64,000 bases of DNA from Streptomyces sp. BHT-5-2 (GTDB lineage Bacteria; Actinomycetota; Actinomycetes; Streptomycetales; Streptomycetaceae). A model generated the notes under the pieces. The model was not told the origin of the DNA. It worked only from the letters and a program-made list of their open reading frames with translations, and made no database searches. The stretch is from the NCBI RefSeq assembly GCF_019774615.1, contig NZ_CP081496.1, positions 558,001 to 622,000 on the forward strand, written 5' to 3'. The position numbers were made by a program, and so were the translations under genes. Positions within the stretch are counted from its first letter, which is position 1. Each line of letters begins with the position of its first letter. Below are positions 26,725 through 36,300 of this stretch, in pieces.

Positions 26725-26738
26725 ACGGATCGATCCGT
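26725..26738. promoter_or_regulatory. 14-bp palindrome in the ftsE / zinc-ribbon gap
   Basis: ACGGATCGATCCGT, perfect. It lies 91 bases before the small gene; no other clear element is seen in the 317-base gap. Confidence 0.3.
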
Positions 26739-26828
26739 GGGGCGCGCCGTACGGCGGCGGACCTGGCACAGTGGTAGAGGGAACCGATGCGCCTCCCGGT
26801 GCGTTGGAGCGGTGAGTAAGGAGGTCGC

Positions 26829-27020
26829 ATGACGTACGACCGATTGGTGTGCGCCAACTGCGCGGCCCCTGTGAGCGAGGGCCGCTGCCCTGTGTGCCGG
26901 GCCAACAGGGAGCGTCTCCAGCGCGAGGCGGGTATTTTCGGCCAACTCAACCCGGCGGTGCTGGCGGCCCTGCTGGTCGCGCTGATCGCGGTCGCGGTGC
27001 TGCTCCGCCAGGCCGTCTGA
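26829..27020 (+). CDS. small zinc-ribbon membrane protein
   Basis: 63 residues: an N-terminal zinc-ribbon-like pair CANC (8, 11) and CPVC (20, 23), then a Gln/Arg linker, then a single C-terminal membrane helix LAALLVALIAVAVLLRQAV. The strong ribosome site AAGGAGGT and four well-placed cysteines show it is real. Predicted topology puts the ribbon on one side of the membrane with a tail anchor. Function unknown. It converges with the LAXTG protein gene across a 17-bp-stem terminator. Confidence 0.8.
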   Translation: MTYDRLVCANCAAPVSEGRCPVCRANRERLQREAGIFGQLNPAVLAALLVALIAVAVLLRQAV

Positions 27021-27107
27021 CGGGCCGGACCCGGCCGCGGCGCCACTGCGTGACGGCGCCGCCGCGCAGCGTGTCCGGACGCCGCCGAAAAACCTTCCGT
27101 GGACGCC

Positions 27108-27146
27108 CGAGGGGCCCGGGACGCAGTGCGCGTCCCGGGCCCCTCG
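27108..27146. terminator. bidirectional terminator
   Basis: 17-bp perfect stem (CGAGGGGCCCGGGACGC and its complement), 5-base loop, between the convergent zinc-ribbon and LAXTG genes. Confidence 0.85.
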
Positions 27147-27164
27147 TCATGTGCCGCGTCGGCG

Positions 27165-28118
<954 letters not shown>

Positions 28119-28373
28119 CTACCCCCAGTAGCTGAACTCGTCATTGGAGCACCGCCGCACGGGGCCACGACCGATGGGGGTGTGCACGCCTCGGCCCGGC
28201 ACTGCCGGCGGACCGTTCGCCTCCCCGTTCCTACACGCGCCCCATGACACACGCATGCCGCGCTCAGCCTTCCCAGTTCTCCGAACATCGTCAAGGCCGA
28301 ATAAAGGCTTGTTGCCTGAATTGCTACGGGTTGGGCGATACATGGACGTACGACTGTGACCTAACCGCCACCG

Positions 28374-28408
28374 CAAAAAACAACTGCCCCCCTCGGGGAG
28401 GCAGTTGT
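28374..28408 (-). terminator. rho-independent terminator of prfB
   Basis: Stem arms ACAACTGCC / GGCAGTTGT around a C/G-rich inner stem, followed on the minus strand by six T. It is 82 bases after the prfB stop. The rest of the 28113-28489 gap shows no other clear feature. Confidence 0.85.
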
Positions 28409-28489
28409 CCGAGCTTTTCGCCGGGTGTTTCGCGGGCGTTCGTCCGCTTGTGTCCGTGGCCGTCGGCGGCGCTCCGCAGGTGTCGGCGG

Positions 28490-29605
28490 TTACTTCGCCT
28501 GCTGCTCCTGCTGCTTGCGCCAGCGGATGCCGGCCTCCAGGAAGCCGTCGATGTCGCCGTCCAGCACGCCCTGCGGGTTGCCGACCTCGAACTCCGTCCG
28601 CAGGTCCTTGACCATCTGGTACGGGTGCAGGACGTACGAACGCATCTGGTTGCCCCAGGAGTTGCCGCCGTCGCCCTTGAGGGCGTCCATCTTGGCCTGC
28701 TCCTCCTGGCGGCGCCGCTCCAGCAGCTTCGCCTGGAGGACGTTCATGGCGGTGGCCTTGTTCTGGATCTGGGAGCGCTCGTTCTGGCAGGAGACGACGA
28801 TGCCGGTGGGGATGTGGGTCAACCGGACCGCGGAGTCCGTGGTGTTGACGCCCTGGCCGCCGGGGCCGGAGGAGCGGTACACGTCCACCCGCAGGTCGGA
28901 CTCGTCGATCTCGATGTGGTCGGTCTGCTCGACGACCGGCAGCACCTCGACGCCCGCGAAGGACGTCTGGCGGCGGCCCTGGTTGTCGAACGGCGAGATG
29001 CGCACCAGGCGGTGGGTGCCCTGCTCCACGGAGAGCGTGCCGTAGGCGTAGGGCACCTGGACGGCGAAGGTGGTCGACTTGATGCCGGCCTCTTCGGCGT
29101 ACGAGGTCTCGTACAGCTCGGTCTTGTAGCCGTGGCGCTCGGCCCAGCGCAGGTACATCCGCTGGAGCTTCTCGGCGAAGTCCGCGGCGTCCACCCCGCC
29201 GGCCTCGGCGCGGATGTTGACCACGGCCTCACGGGCGTCGTACTCGCCGGAGAGCAGCGTGCGGACCTCCAGCTCGTCGACCGCCTTGCGGACGTCGGCC
29301 AGCTCGCGCTCGGCCTCCTCGCGGGTCTCGTCGTCGCCCTCGGCCTCGGCGAGCTCGAAGAGCACCTCGAGGTCGTCGACCCGGCCGCGCAGCTCCTCGG
29401 CCCGGCGCAGCTGGCCCTGGAGGTAGGACAGCTGGCTGGTGATCTTCTGGGCGCTGGCCGGGTCGTCCCACAGGGACGGCGCGGCGGCCTGCTCCTCGAG
29501 CACGGCGATATCTGCCCTCATCTTGTCGAGGTCCAGGACGGCCTCGATCGACCCCATGGTCGAGGAGAGGGACTTCAGCTCTTCGGATACATCGACGACT
29601 GCCAC
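28490..29605 (-). CDS. prfB: peptide chain release factor 2 (RF2)
   Basis: 371 residues. It recognises UGA/UAA and triggers peptidyl-tRNA hydrolysis. The SPF codon-recognition motif (ISPFDNQG) and the catalytic GGQ ([16 protein letters not shown]) are present. The N-terminal coiled-coil domain is normal. Unlike E. coli, there is no programmed frameshift: the frame is open throughout with no early in-frame TGA. GTG 29605 is the start, and a T-run terminator follows. Confidence 0.96.
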   Translation of the reverse strand: MAVVDVSEELKSLSSTMGSIEAVLDLDKMRADIAVLEEQAAAPSLWDDPASAQKITSQLSYLQGQLRRAEELRGRVDDLEVLFELAEAEGDDETREEAERELADVRKAVDELEVRTLLSGEYDAREAVVNIRAEAGGVDAADFAEKLQRMYLRWAERHGYKTELYETSYAEEAGIKSTTFAVQVPYAYGTLSVEQGTHRLVRISPFDNQGRRQTSFAGVEVLPVVEQTDHIEIDESDLRVDVYRSSGPGGQGVNTTDSAVRLTHIPTGIVVSCQNERSQIQNKATAMNVLQAKLLERRRQEEQAKMDALKGDGGNSWGNQMRSYVLHPYQMVKDLRTEFEVGNPQGVLDGDIDGFLEAGIRWRKQQEQQAK

Positions 29606-29753
29606 GCACCCAGCCTAACGGCTGCCGCCGACAATCTGTCCCGGCGCGTCCCCGGCCCCGGCTGCCCAGAGGGGCCCGGAACGGGGCCCGAGGGCCCGCC
29701 GCCGAACCCGCCCGGGGCACCCGCGCCGCCCCCGCGTCCCGCTCCCGCGCAGG

Positions 29754-31025
29754 TCATGGGGCCTGCCGCGGCTGATGCACGCCCGGCGTGGCACCGCCCG
29801 GCTCCGTACCGCCGTCACCCGAGGCGAGCAGCCCGCCGACCGCGGCCGCCACGACGACGAGGGCGGCCGCCACGCCCACCCTGAGCCGCCGGCGCCGCAC
29901 CGCCTCCGGTACCGAGCGGTGCCGCGCCGAGCCCGCCCGGCGCTCCCCCGGCGCCCGCGGGGCGCGGGCCGTGCCGTGCGCGCCGCCGGCCAGCTCGTCC
30001 GGGCCGGGGACCCGCATGCTGGTGTGCGTCTCCCGGTTGGAGTCCGGCTTCGCCCCCTGGACCAGGGGGACCGCGCCGCGCGGCGGGCCCTGGGGCGTCA
30101 CCGCCGGATAGCCGGCCTCCGGGCGCGATCCCGCCGGGGCGCCCTCGGGGTCGTCGGCCGGCTGCTCGTCGTCGGGCTCGTCGATGTCCAGCGGCGGGAT
30201 ACCGGTCAGGCCGGGCAGGATCTCCCGCAGCCGGGCGGCCAGCTCCGGGGCCCGCAACCGGGACGCGGGCGCCTTGGCCAGGCACTGGACGAGCAGCTGC
30301 CACAGCTCGTCCGGGATGCCCGGCAGCGGGGCGACGCTCTCGGTGACATGGCGGCGCAGCACCGCGCCGGGGTGGCCGCCCCCGAAGGGCGTGAAGCCGG
30401 CGAGCATCTCGTACAGGACCGTCGCCAGCGCGTAGACGTCCACCGAGGCGCGCGGCGGCAGGCCCTCGATGATCTCCGGGGCGAGGTAGTCGGGGGTGCC
30501 GATGACCTTCGTCGCCCGGGTGCGGCGCGGGGAGTCCACCAGGCGCGCGATGCCGAAGTCGGTGAGCAGCGCGGGGTGCGCGCCACCGGGGCCGAGCGGC
30601 CCCTGCATGTCCAACAGGACGTTCTCCGGCTTGACGTCGCGGTGCACGATCCGGGCGGCGTGCGCGGCGGCGAGGCCGTCGGCGACGTCGGCGGCGATGG
30701 CGACGGCGGCCTCCGGGGCCAGCCGCCGCTCGCGCTCCAGACGGGTGCGCAGGTCCGTGCCGCGGACCAGGTCCATGACGAGCGCGAGGTCGGCGCCGTC
30801 GACGACGAGGTCGCGGACACCGACGACACGCGGGTGCGAAAGGCTCAGCAGCGCCGCCCGCTCCTGCACGAAGCGGCCGACGAGCTCCTGGTCGGAGGCG
30901 AGATCCTCCCGCAACAGCTTGATGGCCACGGCCCCTTCGGGACCCTCGCCCAGCCATACCGTGCCGGCACTGCCGCGCCCCAGGATCTGGTGGGCGGTGT
31001 ACCGGCTGCCGATCTTCCGTGCCAA
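29754..31025 (-). CDS. pkaB: Hanks-type Ser/Thr protein kinase PkaB
   Basis: 423-residue eukaryotic-type kinase. Kinase domain about 5-270: GRGSAGTVWLG loop, AIKLLRE lysine, HRDVKPENVLLD catalytic loop, DFGIARL, and APE (LAPEIIEG). A Pro/Gly-rich linker follows, then one membrane helix (about 378-396, VAAALVVVAAAVGGLLA) and a short extracellular tail. TTG 31025 is chosen because the conserved start reads ARKIGSRYTAHQILGRG and CGGAG lies upstream. Tandem with pkaA; S. coelicolor PkaB is, from memory, 417 residues. Confidence 0.9.
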   Translation of the reverse strand: MARKIGSRYTAHQILGRGSAGTVWLGEGPEGAVAIKLLREDLASDQELVGRFVQERAALLSLSHPRVVGVRDLVVDGADLALVMDLVRGTDLRTRLERERRLAPEAAVAIAADVADGLAAAHAARIVHRDVKPENVLLDMQGPLGPGGAHPALLTDFGIARLVDSPRRTRATKVIGTPDYLAPEIIEGLPPRASVDVYALATVLYEMLAGFTPFGGGHPGAVLRRHVTESVAPLPGIPDELWQLLVQCLAKAPASRLRAPELAARLREILPGLTGIPPLDIDEPDDEQPADDPEGAPAGSRPEAGYPAVTPQGPPRGAVPLVQGAKPDSNRETHTSMRVPGPDELAGGAHGTARAPRAPGERRAGSARHRSVPEAVRRRRLRVGVAAALVVVAAAVGGLLASGDGGTEPGGATPGVHQPRQAP

Positions 31026-31205
31026 GACTGCTCCGACGTGTCGGGCCCCCGAGCGTCCTGCGGGGGCTGAGGTTGGCGTCAAAGCTACGCGGGCGCCAGA
31101 GGGTTCAGTGCCCCCAATGGCGGCAACCGTCACTTCTGTACGGGAATTCACCGGCCGGAAGTCGACAAAGCGACGATGCCACCACCGCTCCGCCCGTACG
31201 GACCG

Positions 31206-32837
31206 TCAGCCGCCGAGCTTCTGTACGAAGTCCTTCACGCTGGTGATGACGTCGCCGATCTGCTGGAAGAAGCCCTTGGTCGTGCCGATCCACTCCTGGA
31301 GCGGGGTGAACTCCCAGATCAACCAGGCCGCCACGAACAGCAGCAGCACCGTGAACAGGCAGCCCTTCAGGCACCCCAGACCGGGGATCCGCATCGGGTT
31401 GGCGCTGCGCCGCCGCGGCTCGCGCGGAGGCCGCGGCTCCCGCGCGGGCGGCGGGGCCGGCTCGTAGCGCTGCTGCGGCGGCTCCGGACGGCGCTGCGGG
31501 GCCGGCGGCCGCTGCGCGGCGTAGCCGGCCGGCGGGGCGTCGTACCGGGGCTGCTGCTGGACCGGGGCGGGCGCCGGGCGGCGCTGCGGACGGCGGCGCA
31601 GCGGGTCGTCCTGCGGCGCCAGGTACTGCACCTGGGTCTGCTCGTTGCGGTCGCGGGCGGCCCGCATCTGGGACTCCCACGGGTGGGGGCCCTCGGGCTC
31701 CACCGGACCGGCCATGGGCGCGCCGGCCGGCATCGGGGGCACCGGCGGCATGGCGCGCGTCGGGGCCGGGCCCTGGCCGGCGGGACCGCCGGTGGACGGC
31801 AGCACGCTGGTCGGCGCGCCCGGGTCGTAGGAGGAGGCGTTGGTGGGCAGCACCTGGGTGGGCGCCGCGGCGTCCGTCCCCTGGGCGCCGCCGGTGCCGG
31901 TACCGGGGACGGTGGCCGGGTCCGGGTCGGGGACGAGCAGCGCGGCGACGCCCAGGGCCGCCTCGGCCTGCTGCGGGGTGGCCTGCGCGCCGATGCCGGC
32001 CGCGACGGTGCGCAGCCCGCGCGCGAGGTTCTCGGCACCGGGGCGCTCCTCGGGCCGCTTCCGCAGACAGCGCTCGACGATCGTCCACAGCGGCTCGGGG
32101 ACCGACGGCGGGCGCTGCGGGTCCTCGGCCAGGTGCTTGTGCAGCACCTCCAGGGCGGTCGCCCCGGCGAACGGCGGGCGGCCGGTGAGCAGTTCGTAGA
32201 GCAGGATGCCGGCGCCGTAGACGTCCACCGCGGAGGTCTGCGGGCGGCCCTCGGCGGACTCCGGCGCCACGTAGGCGGGGGTGCCGACGAACTCGTGTGT
32301 ACGGGTCAGGCCCGGGGAGTCGGCCAGCCTGGCGATGCCGAAGTCGGTCAGCATCGGGTGCATCGCGCCGTCCCCGTCCGAGCCGGCGAGCAGGACGTTG
32401 GCGGGCTTGAGGTCGCGGTGGACGACGCCGTCGGCGTGGCTGGCGGCCAGCGCGTCGGCGATCTGCGCGGTGAGCAGGGCGGCCGCCACCGGGCTGAAGG
32501 GGCCGTTGTCGCGGAGGTAGCGGTGCAGGTCGGGGCCGTCGACGAGGTCCATGACCAGCGCCAGCAGGTCGCCCTCGACGACCAGGTCGCGGGTCCGGAC
32601 GATGTTGGGGTGGGTGAGCCGCAGCAGGACCGAGCGCTCCCGCAGGAAGCGCATCACCACGTCCGCGTCGGACGCCAGCTCCTCCTTGAGGACCTTGATC
32701 GCGACCATCTCGCCGGGCTCCCCCGGGACGGCGGCCTCGGCACCGGCCGTCTCCCTCTGGCGGGCACGCCAGACGGTGCCCGTGGCGCCGCGCCCCAGAG
32801 GCTCTTCAAGCAGGTACTTGCTGCCTACCGGCCGCAC
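31206..32837 (-). CDS. pkaA: Hanks-type Ser/Thr protein kinase PkaA
   Basis: 543 residues, the length I recall for S. coelicolor PkaA. Kinase domain about 5-275: GRGATGTVWRAR, AIKVLKE, HRDLKPANVLL, DFGIARL, APES all intact. A long Pro/Gln/Arg-rich linker (about 300-485) precedes one membrane helix (CLKGCLFTVLLLFVAAWLIWEF) and a short C-terminal external helix. GTG 32837 is chosen because GSKYLLEEPLGRG follows directly and GGGAGC precedes it. Divergent from the FHA-FtsK gene, which is a plausible partner. Confidence 0.9.
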   Translation of the reverse strand: MRPVGSKYLLEEPLGRGATGTVWRARQRETAGAEAAVPGEPGEMVAIKVLKEELASDADVVMRFLRERSVLLRLTHPNIVRTRDLVVEGDLLALVMDLVDGPDLHRYLRDNGPFSPVAAALLTAQIADALAASHADGVVHRDLKPANVLLAGSDGDGAMHPMLTDFGIARLADSPGLTRTHEFVGTPAYVAPESAEGRPQTSAVDVYGAGILLYELLTGRPPFAGATALEVLHKHLAEDPQRPPSVPEPLWTIVERCLRKRPEERPGAENLARGLRTVAAGIGAQATPQQAEAALGVAALLVPDPDPATVPGTGTGGAQGTDAAAPTQVLPTNASSYDPGAPTSVLPSTGGPAGQGPAPTRAMPPVPPMPAGAPMAGPVEPEGPHPWESQMRAARDRNEQTQVQYLAPQDDPLRRRPQRRPAPAPVQQQPRYDAPPAGYAAQRPPAPQRRPEPPQQRYEPAPPPAREPRPPREPRRRSANPMRIPGLGCLKGCLFTVLLLFVAAWLIWEFTPLQEWIGTTKGFFQQIGDVITSVKDFVQKLGG

Positions 32838-33132
32838 GTCATGCGCTCCCTGGTCGTGGTGGATCCTTGCCTGGCCCGCTGGGTCAGCTCGCGGCCCGTC
32901 CGCCCCACTGTAGTGCCGTCGCACAAACATCTCGGTGCGACGGACGGGGCGGTGCTCCTGGGGAAGACGCCGCTCCGGTGCCGTTGGTTGCCCGGATTCC
33001 GGACGCCCCCCACCGCGGTCGGTACGGGGCGGGAGACGCCCGCGTCAACACGGCCGGGCCCCGCGTCAGCGGTCCGGGTGCCGTCCGCCACTGACCGGTT
33101 CGGCGGCGCTCAGTGATCGAAATCGGCCGGTT

Positions 33133-33169
33133 CGGTGCCCGTAAGCAGGCGGTTTTCCGACGGGCACCG
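33133..33169. repeat. 10-bp inverted repeat in the pkaA / FHA-FtsK gap
   Basis: CGGTGCCCGT and ACGGGCACCG, perfect arms 17 bases apart, in the 533-base divergent region. Confidence 0.4.
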
Positions 33170-33206
33170 ACCAATCAAGATCATTTAAGGGCGGTCGGCG
33201 GGCGTG

Positions 33207-33229
33207 TTGTCAGTGGCAGGTGCGAGGAT
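33207..33229 (+). promoter_or_regulatory. RecA-independent damage (PafBC-type) promoter-like motif
   Basis: TTGTCAGTG, eight bases, GAGGAT. This matches the actinobacterial RecA-NDp pattern TTGTCRGTG-N8-TAnnnT except for the first -10 base. It is 142 bases upstream of the FHA-FtsK start. Confidence 0.5.
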
Positions 33230-33370
33230 GCATCCCAGCACGCACGCGGCGGGGGCGCGCGGTCACTGTCGCGACGTGCCTGGGACATGTCCGTGCCGAC
33301 GTGCCCGGGGTGCGGTGGGGGGCGAGCGGAGCCCCTGCCGCGTTCCCGGCAGAAGGGACCGTTGACGGCG

Positions 33371-36300
33371 ATGCAGATCCGGCTGACCGTCCTCGGGCCG
33401 CGCAGCGGCCACACCACACGGGCCTGCGACGTCCTCGTGACGGCCCCCGCCGGCACAGCCCTGGCCACCGTGGCCGGCTCGCTCGCGGCCGCCGTCGCGG
33501 GCTCCGGCGCGGACGTCGGCACCACCGGCAGCAGCGCCCCCGTCGTCCTCTACGCCGGCACCGAGCGGCTCGACCCACAGCGCGCCGCCCTCGGCGAGCC
33601 ACCGCTGATCGACGGCGCGGTGCTCACCCTCCAGGGCCCCGGCCCGGCCCCCGCCCACGGCCTGCCGCACGGCTCCGCCCGGCTCCGCGTCGTCTCCGGC
33701 CCCGACGCCGGCGGCGTCCACCTCCTGCACGGCGGCCAGGTCCGCATCGGCCGCTCCGCCGACGCCGACGTCCCCCTGGACGACCCGGACGTCTCCCGCC
33801 TGCACTGCGCCGTCACCGTCGAGGCCGACGGCTCCGTCTACGTCGCCGACCTGCGCTCCACCAACGGCACCGCCGTCGACGGCACCGAACTCGGCGACCT
33901 CGCCGTCCCCCTGCCGCCCGGCGCCCTGCTGCGCATCGGCGAATCGGCACTCCGCCTCCAGCCCCCGCCCCGCACCCCGGACCCGGCCCTGCGCGCCACC
34001 CCCGACGGGGAGGGGCACCTCCGCGTCGCCCCCGGAGGGGCCGCCGCCGGGGGGACGGCCCTCGGGGAAGCCCCGTCGGCCACCGGGGAGACCGCGTCGG
34101 GCTCGCTGTACGCCGGGGCGGGATACGCCGGCGTCGACGGGCGCGGGCACCGGCGGGTGCCCGGGGACGGTGATGCGTACGGAGCCGGAGCGGGCGGCGG
34201 CATCGGGACCGGTTCCGCGGCCCCTCACGGACGTGGCGATGCCGGGGCACCGCCGACGGGCGACGCCCAGCTGCCCGCCGCCGGTGCCCCGGCGCCCGAC
34301 GGGCCGGGCCGCCGGCGGGACACCCCGTTGCGCGGCATTCCCGCCCCGGCCGTCGGGGAACCGGACGGCGGGGCGACGCCCGTAGGCGCGGGCGGCGTCC
34401 CGGCACCGTCGGCGGGCGGCCTCTTTCCGATCGCCGCGCCCGGGCCCGCTCAGGTGCCGGGCGCACGCGGAGCTGCCGTCCCCGCCCCGGTCGCGGGCGG
34501 CAGCGGGACGGCCGGAGCCGCAGTCGGGACAAACAGGGCGGCCGGGGCGCACGGACCTGGTCCGGCGCATGGCGGCCCCGTACAACCGGCCCCTGTGACG
34601 GACCGGCCGGCGACGGAGTACGGGACAGCCGAGTACGGGGCGGCGGCCTACGGAGCGACGGAGTACGACCCGGCGGCATACGGGGCGGCGCGGGCCGGTC
34701 ATGCGCCCGGCCATGACGCGCCGGCCGGGCACGAGGCGCTCGCCGGCCGGGGCCCCGCGCCCACGGGCGGGCAGACGCACGGCGGACAGCAGTCCCTGGC
34801 CCCCGCCGACCCGGTGACCCGTAAGGCCGGCCGGCGCGGCGGCCTCGGCGCCTGGGCGCGACGCCTGGCCGGCGGCCGCCCCGCGACGGAGCACACAGAG
34901 CAGCAGGACCCGGCCTCGGCCCCGGCGGGCCGGTACGACACCACGGACGCCGACGGCGCCGCCCAGGTCGCCGGCGGCCCGTCCGACATGGCCGCCGGAA
35001 GCGCCCCCGTCCCCTCCGGCCCGGCCGCCGACGAGCGCTGGCCGGACGCCGCCGCCGTCCTGCTCACCGCGCTCGGTCCCGGCCCCCGGCTCTGGGAGCG
35101 CGGCCCGGAGCACCCGGACTCGCTCACCGTCCGCCTGGGGACGGCCGAGCGGGACGGCGGCCGCACCGCCGCGCCCGTCACCGTCGAGATGCGCCGGGCC
35201 GGCGCCCTCGGGCTGGCCGGGCCGCGGGACCGGCTCGTCGGGCTGGCCCGGTCCGCGGCCGCGCAGCTGGCCGCACTGCACTCCCCCGGGACGCTGGAGA
35301 TCGTGCTCGTCGGCTCCGACCGGGCACGCCCCCTGGAGGAGCGGGTGGCCGACTGGTCCTGGCTGGGCTGGCTGCCGCACGTCCGCCCGGCCCGTGGCCA
35401 GGACTGCCGGCTGCTGCTCGCCTACGACAAGGAGCAGGCCGCGGCCCGTACGGCAGAGCTGGTGCGGCGGCTGGACGACGGCCCCCTGGGCCCCGGCTGG
35501 CCCAGTGCCGAGCGCGCCGAGGTGGCGGCCGCCGCCGCCCGTCACCAGGGCCCGTACACCCTGCTGATCGTGGACGGCGACCCCGGTTCGTCGGCGCTGC
35601 GCGAGACCACCGCCCGGTTGGCCGCGGGCGGCCCGGCGGCCGGCATCCATGTGCTCTGCCTGGCCGAGACACCGGCCGCCTCCCCCGCCTTCCCGCTGGC
35701 CGCGACCTACGAGGCGGCGCGCGCCGCCTCGCCCGCGTTCGGCGAGTGCGGGGCGGTGGCGGTGCTCAGCGGCGACGTCGCCACGGCCCTGCGGGTGGTC
35801 CAGCCGGGCTCGGGGCCGAACGGCACGGTCGCGACCGTGGACGCCGTCTCCGCCGCCTGGGCGGAGCGGTTCGCCCGGGCGCTGGCGCCGCTGCGCGAGG
35901 CCGAGGCGGGCGGCGGCGCGGGCGGGGCGGCGGCACCGCGCGCCGCCATACCGCTCCCGGAGTCGACGCGCCTGCTGGACGAACTGGGCCTGGCCCGTGC
36001 CACCCCCGCGTCCCTGATGGCCCGTTGGGCGGCCGCGCAGGACACCGACCGGCCCCACGCCGCCGCGGTCCTGGGCGCCGGGCCGCACGGGCCGGTGACC
36101 GCCGACCTCGCGGCCGACGGCTCGCATCTGCTCGTCGAGGGCGCGCCGGCCACCGGCAAGACGGAGCTGCTGCGGTCCCTCGCCGCGTCGCTGGCCGCCG
36201 CCGACCGGCCGGACCGGCTGGCGCTGGTACTGGTGGACGGCGGCGGCGCCGAGCGCGGCGAGGGCCTGCGGGTCTGCACAGACCTACCGCACGTCACGAC

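Noticed and set aside
26750..26800. tRNA gene in the stretch resembling GGCACAGTGGTAGAGGG
   Set aside because: No cloverleaf, T-arm or acceptor pairing could be found around it.
29450..29605. Programmed frameshift in prfB
   Set aside because: The reading frame is continuous from GTG 29605 with no early in-frame TGA.
33113..33370. Upstream in-frame extension of the FHA-FtsK protein
   Set aside because: The extra residues lack family similarity; MQIRLTVLGPRSG with a ribosome site at 33371 is the expected start.
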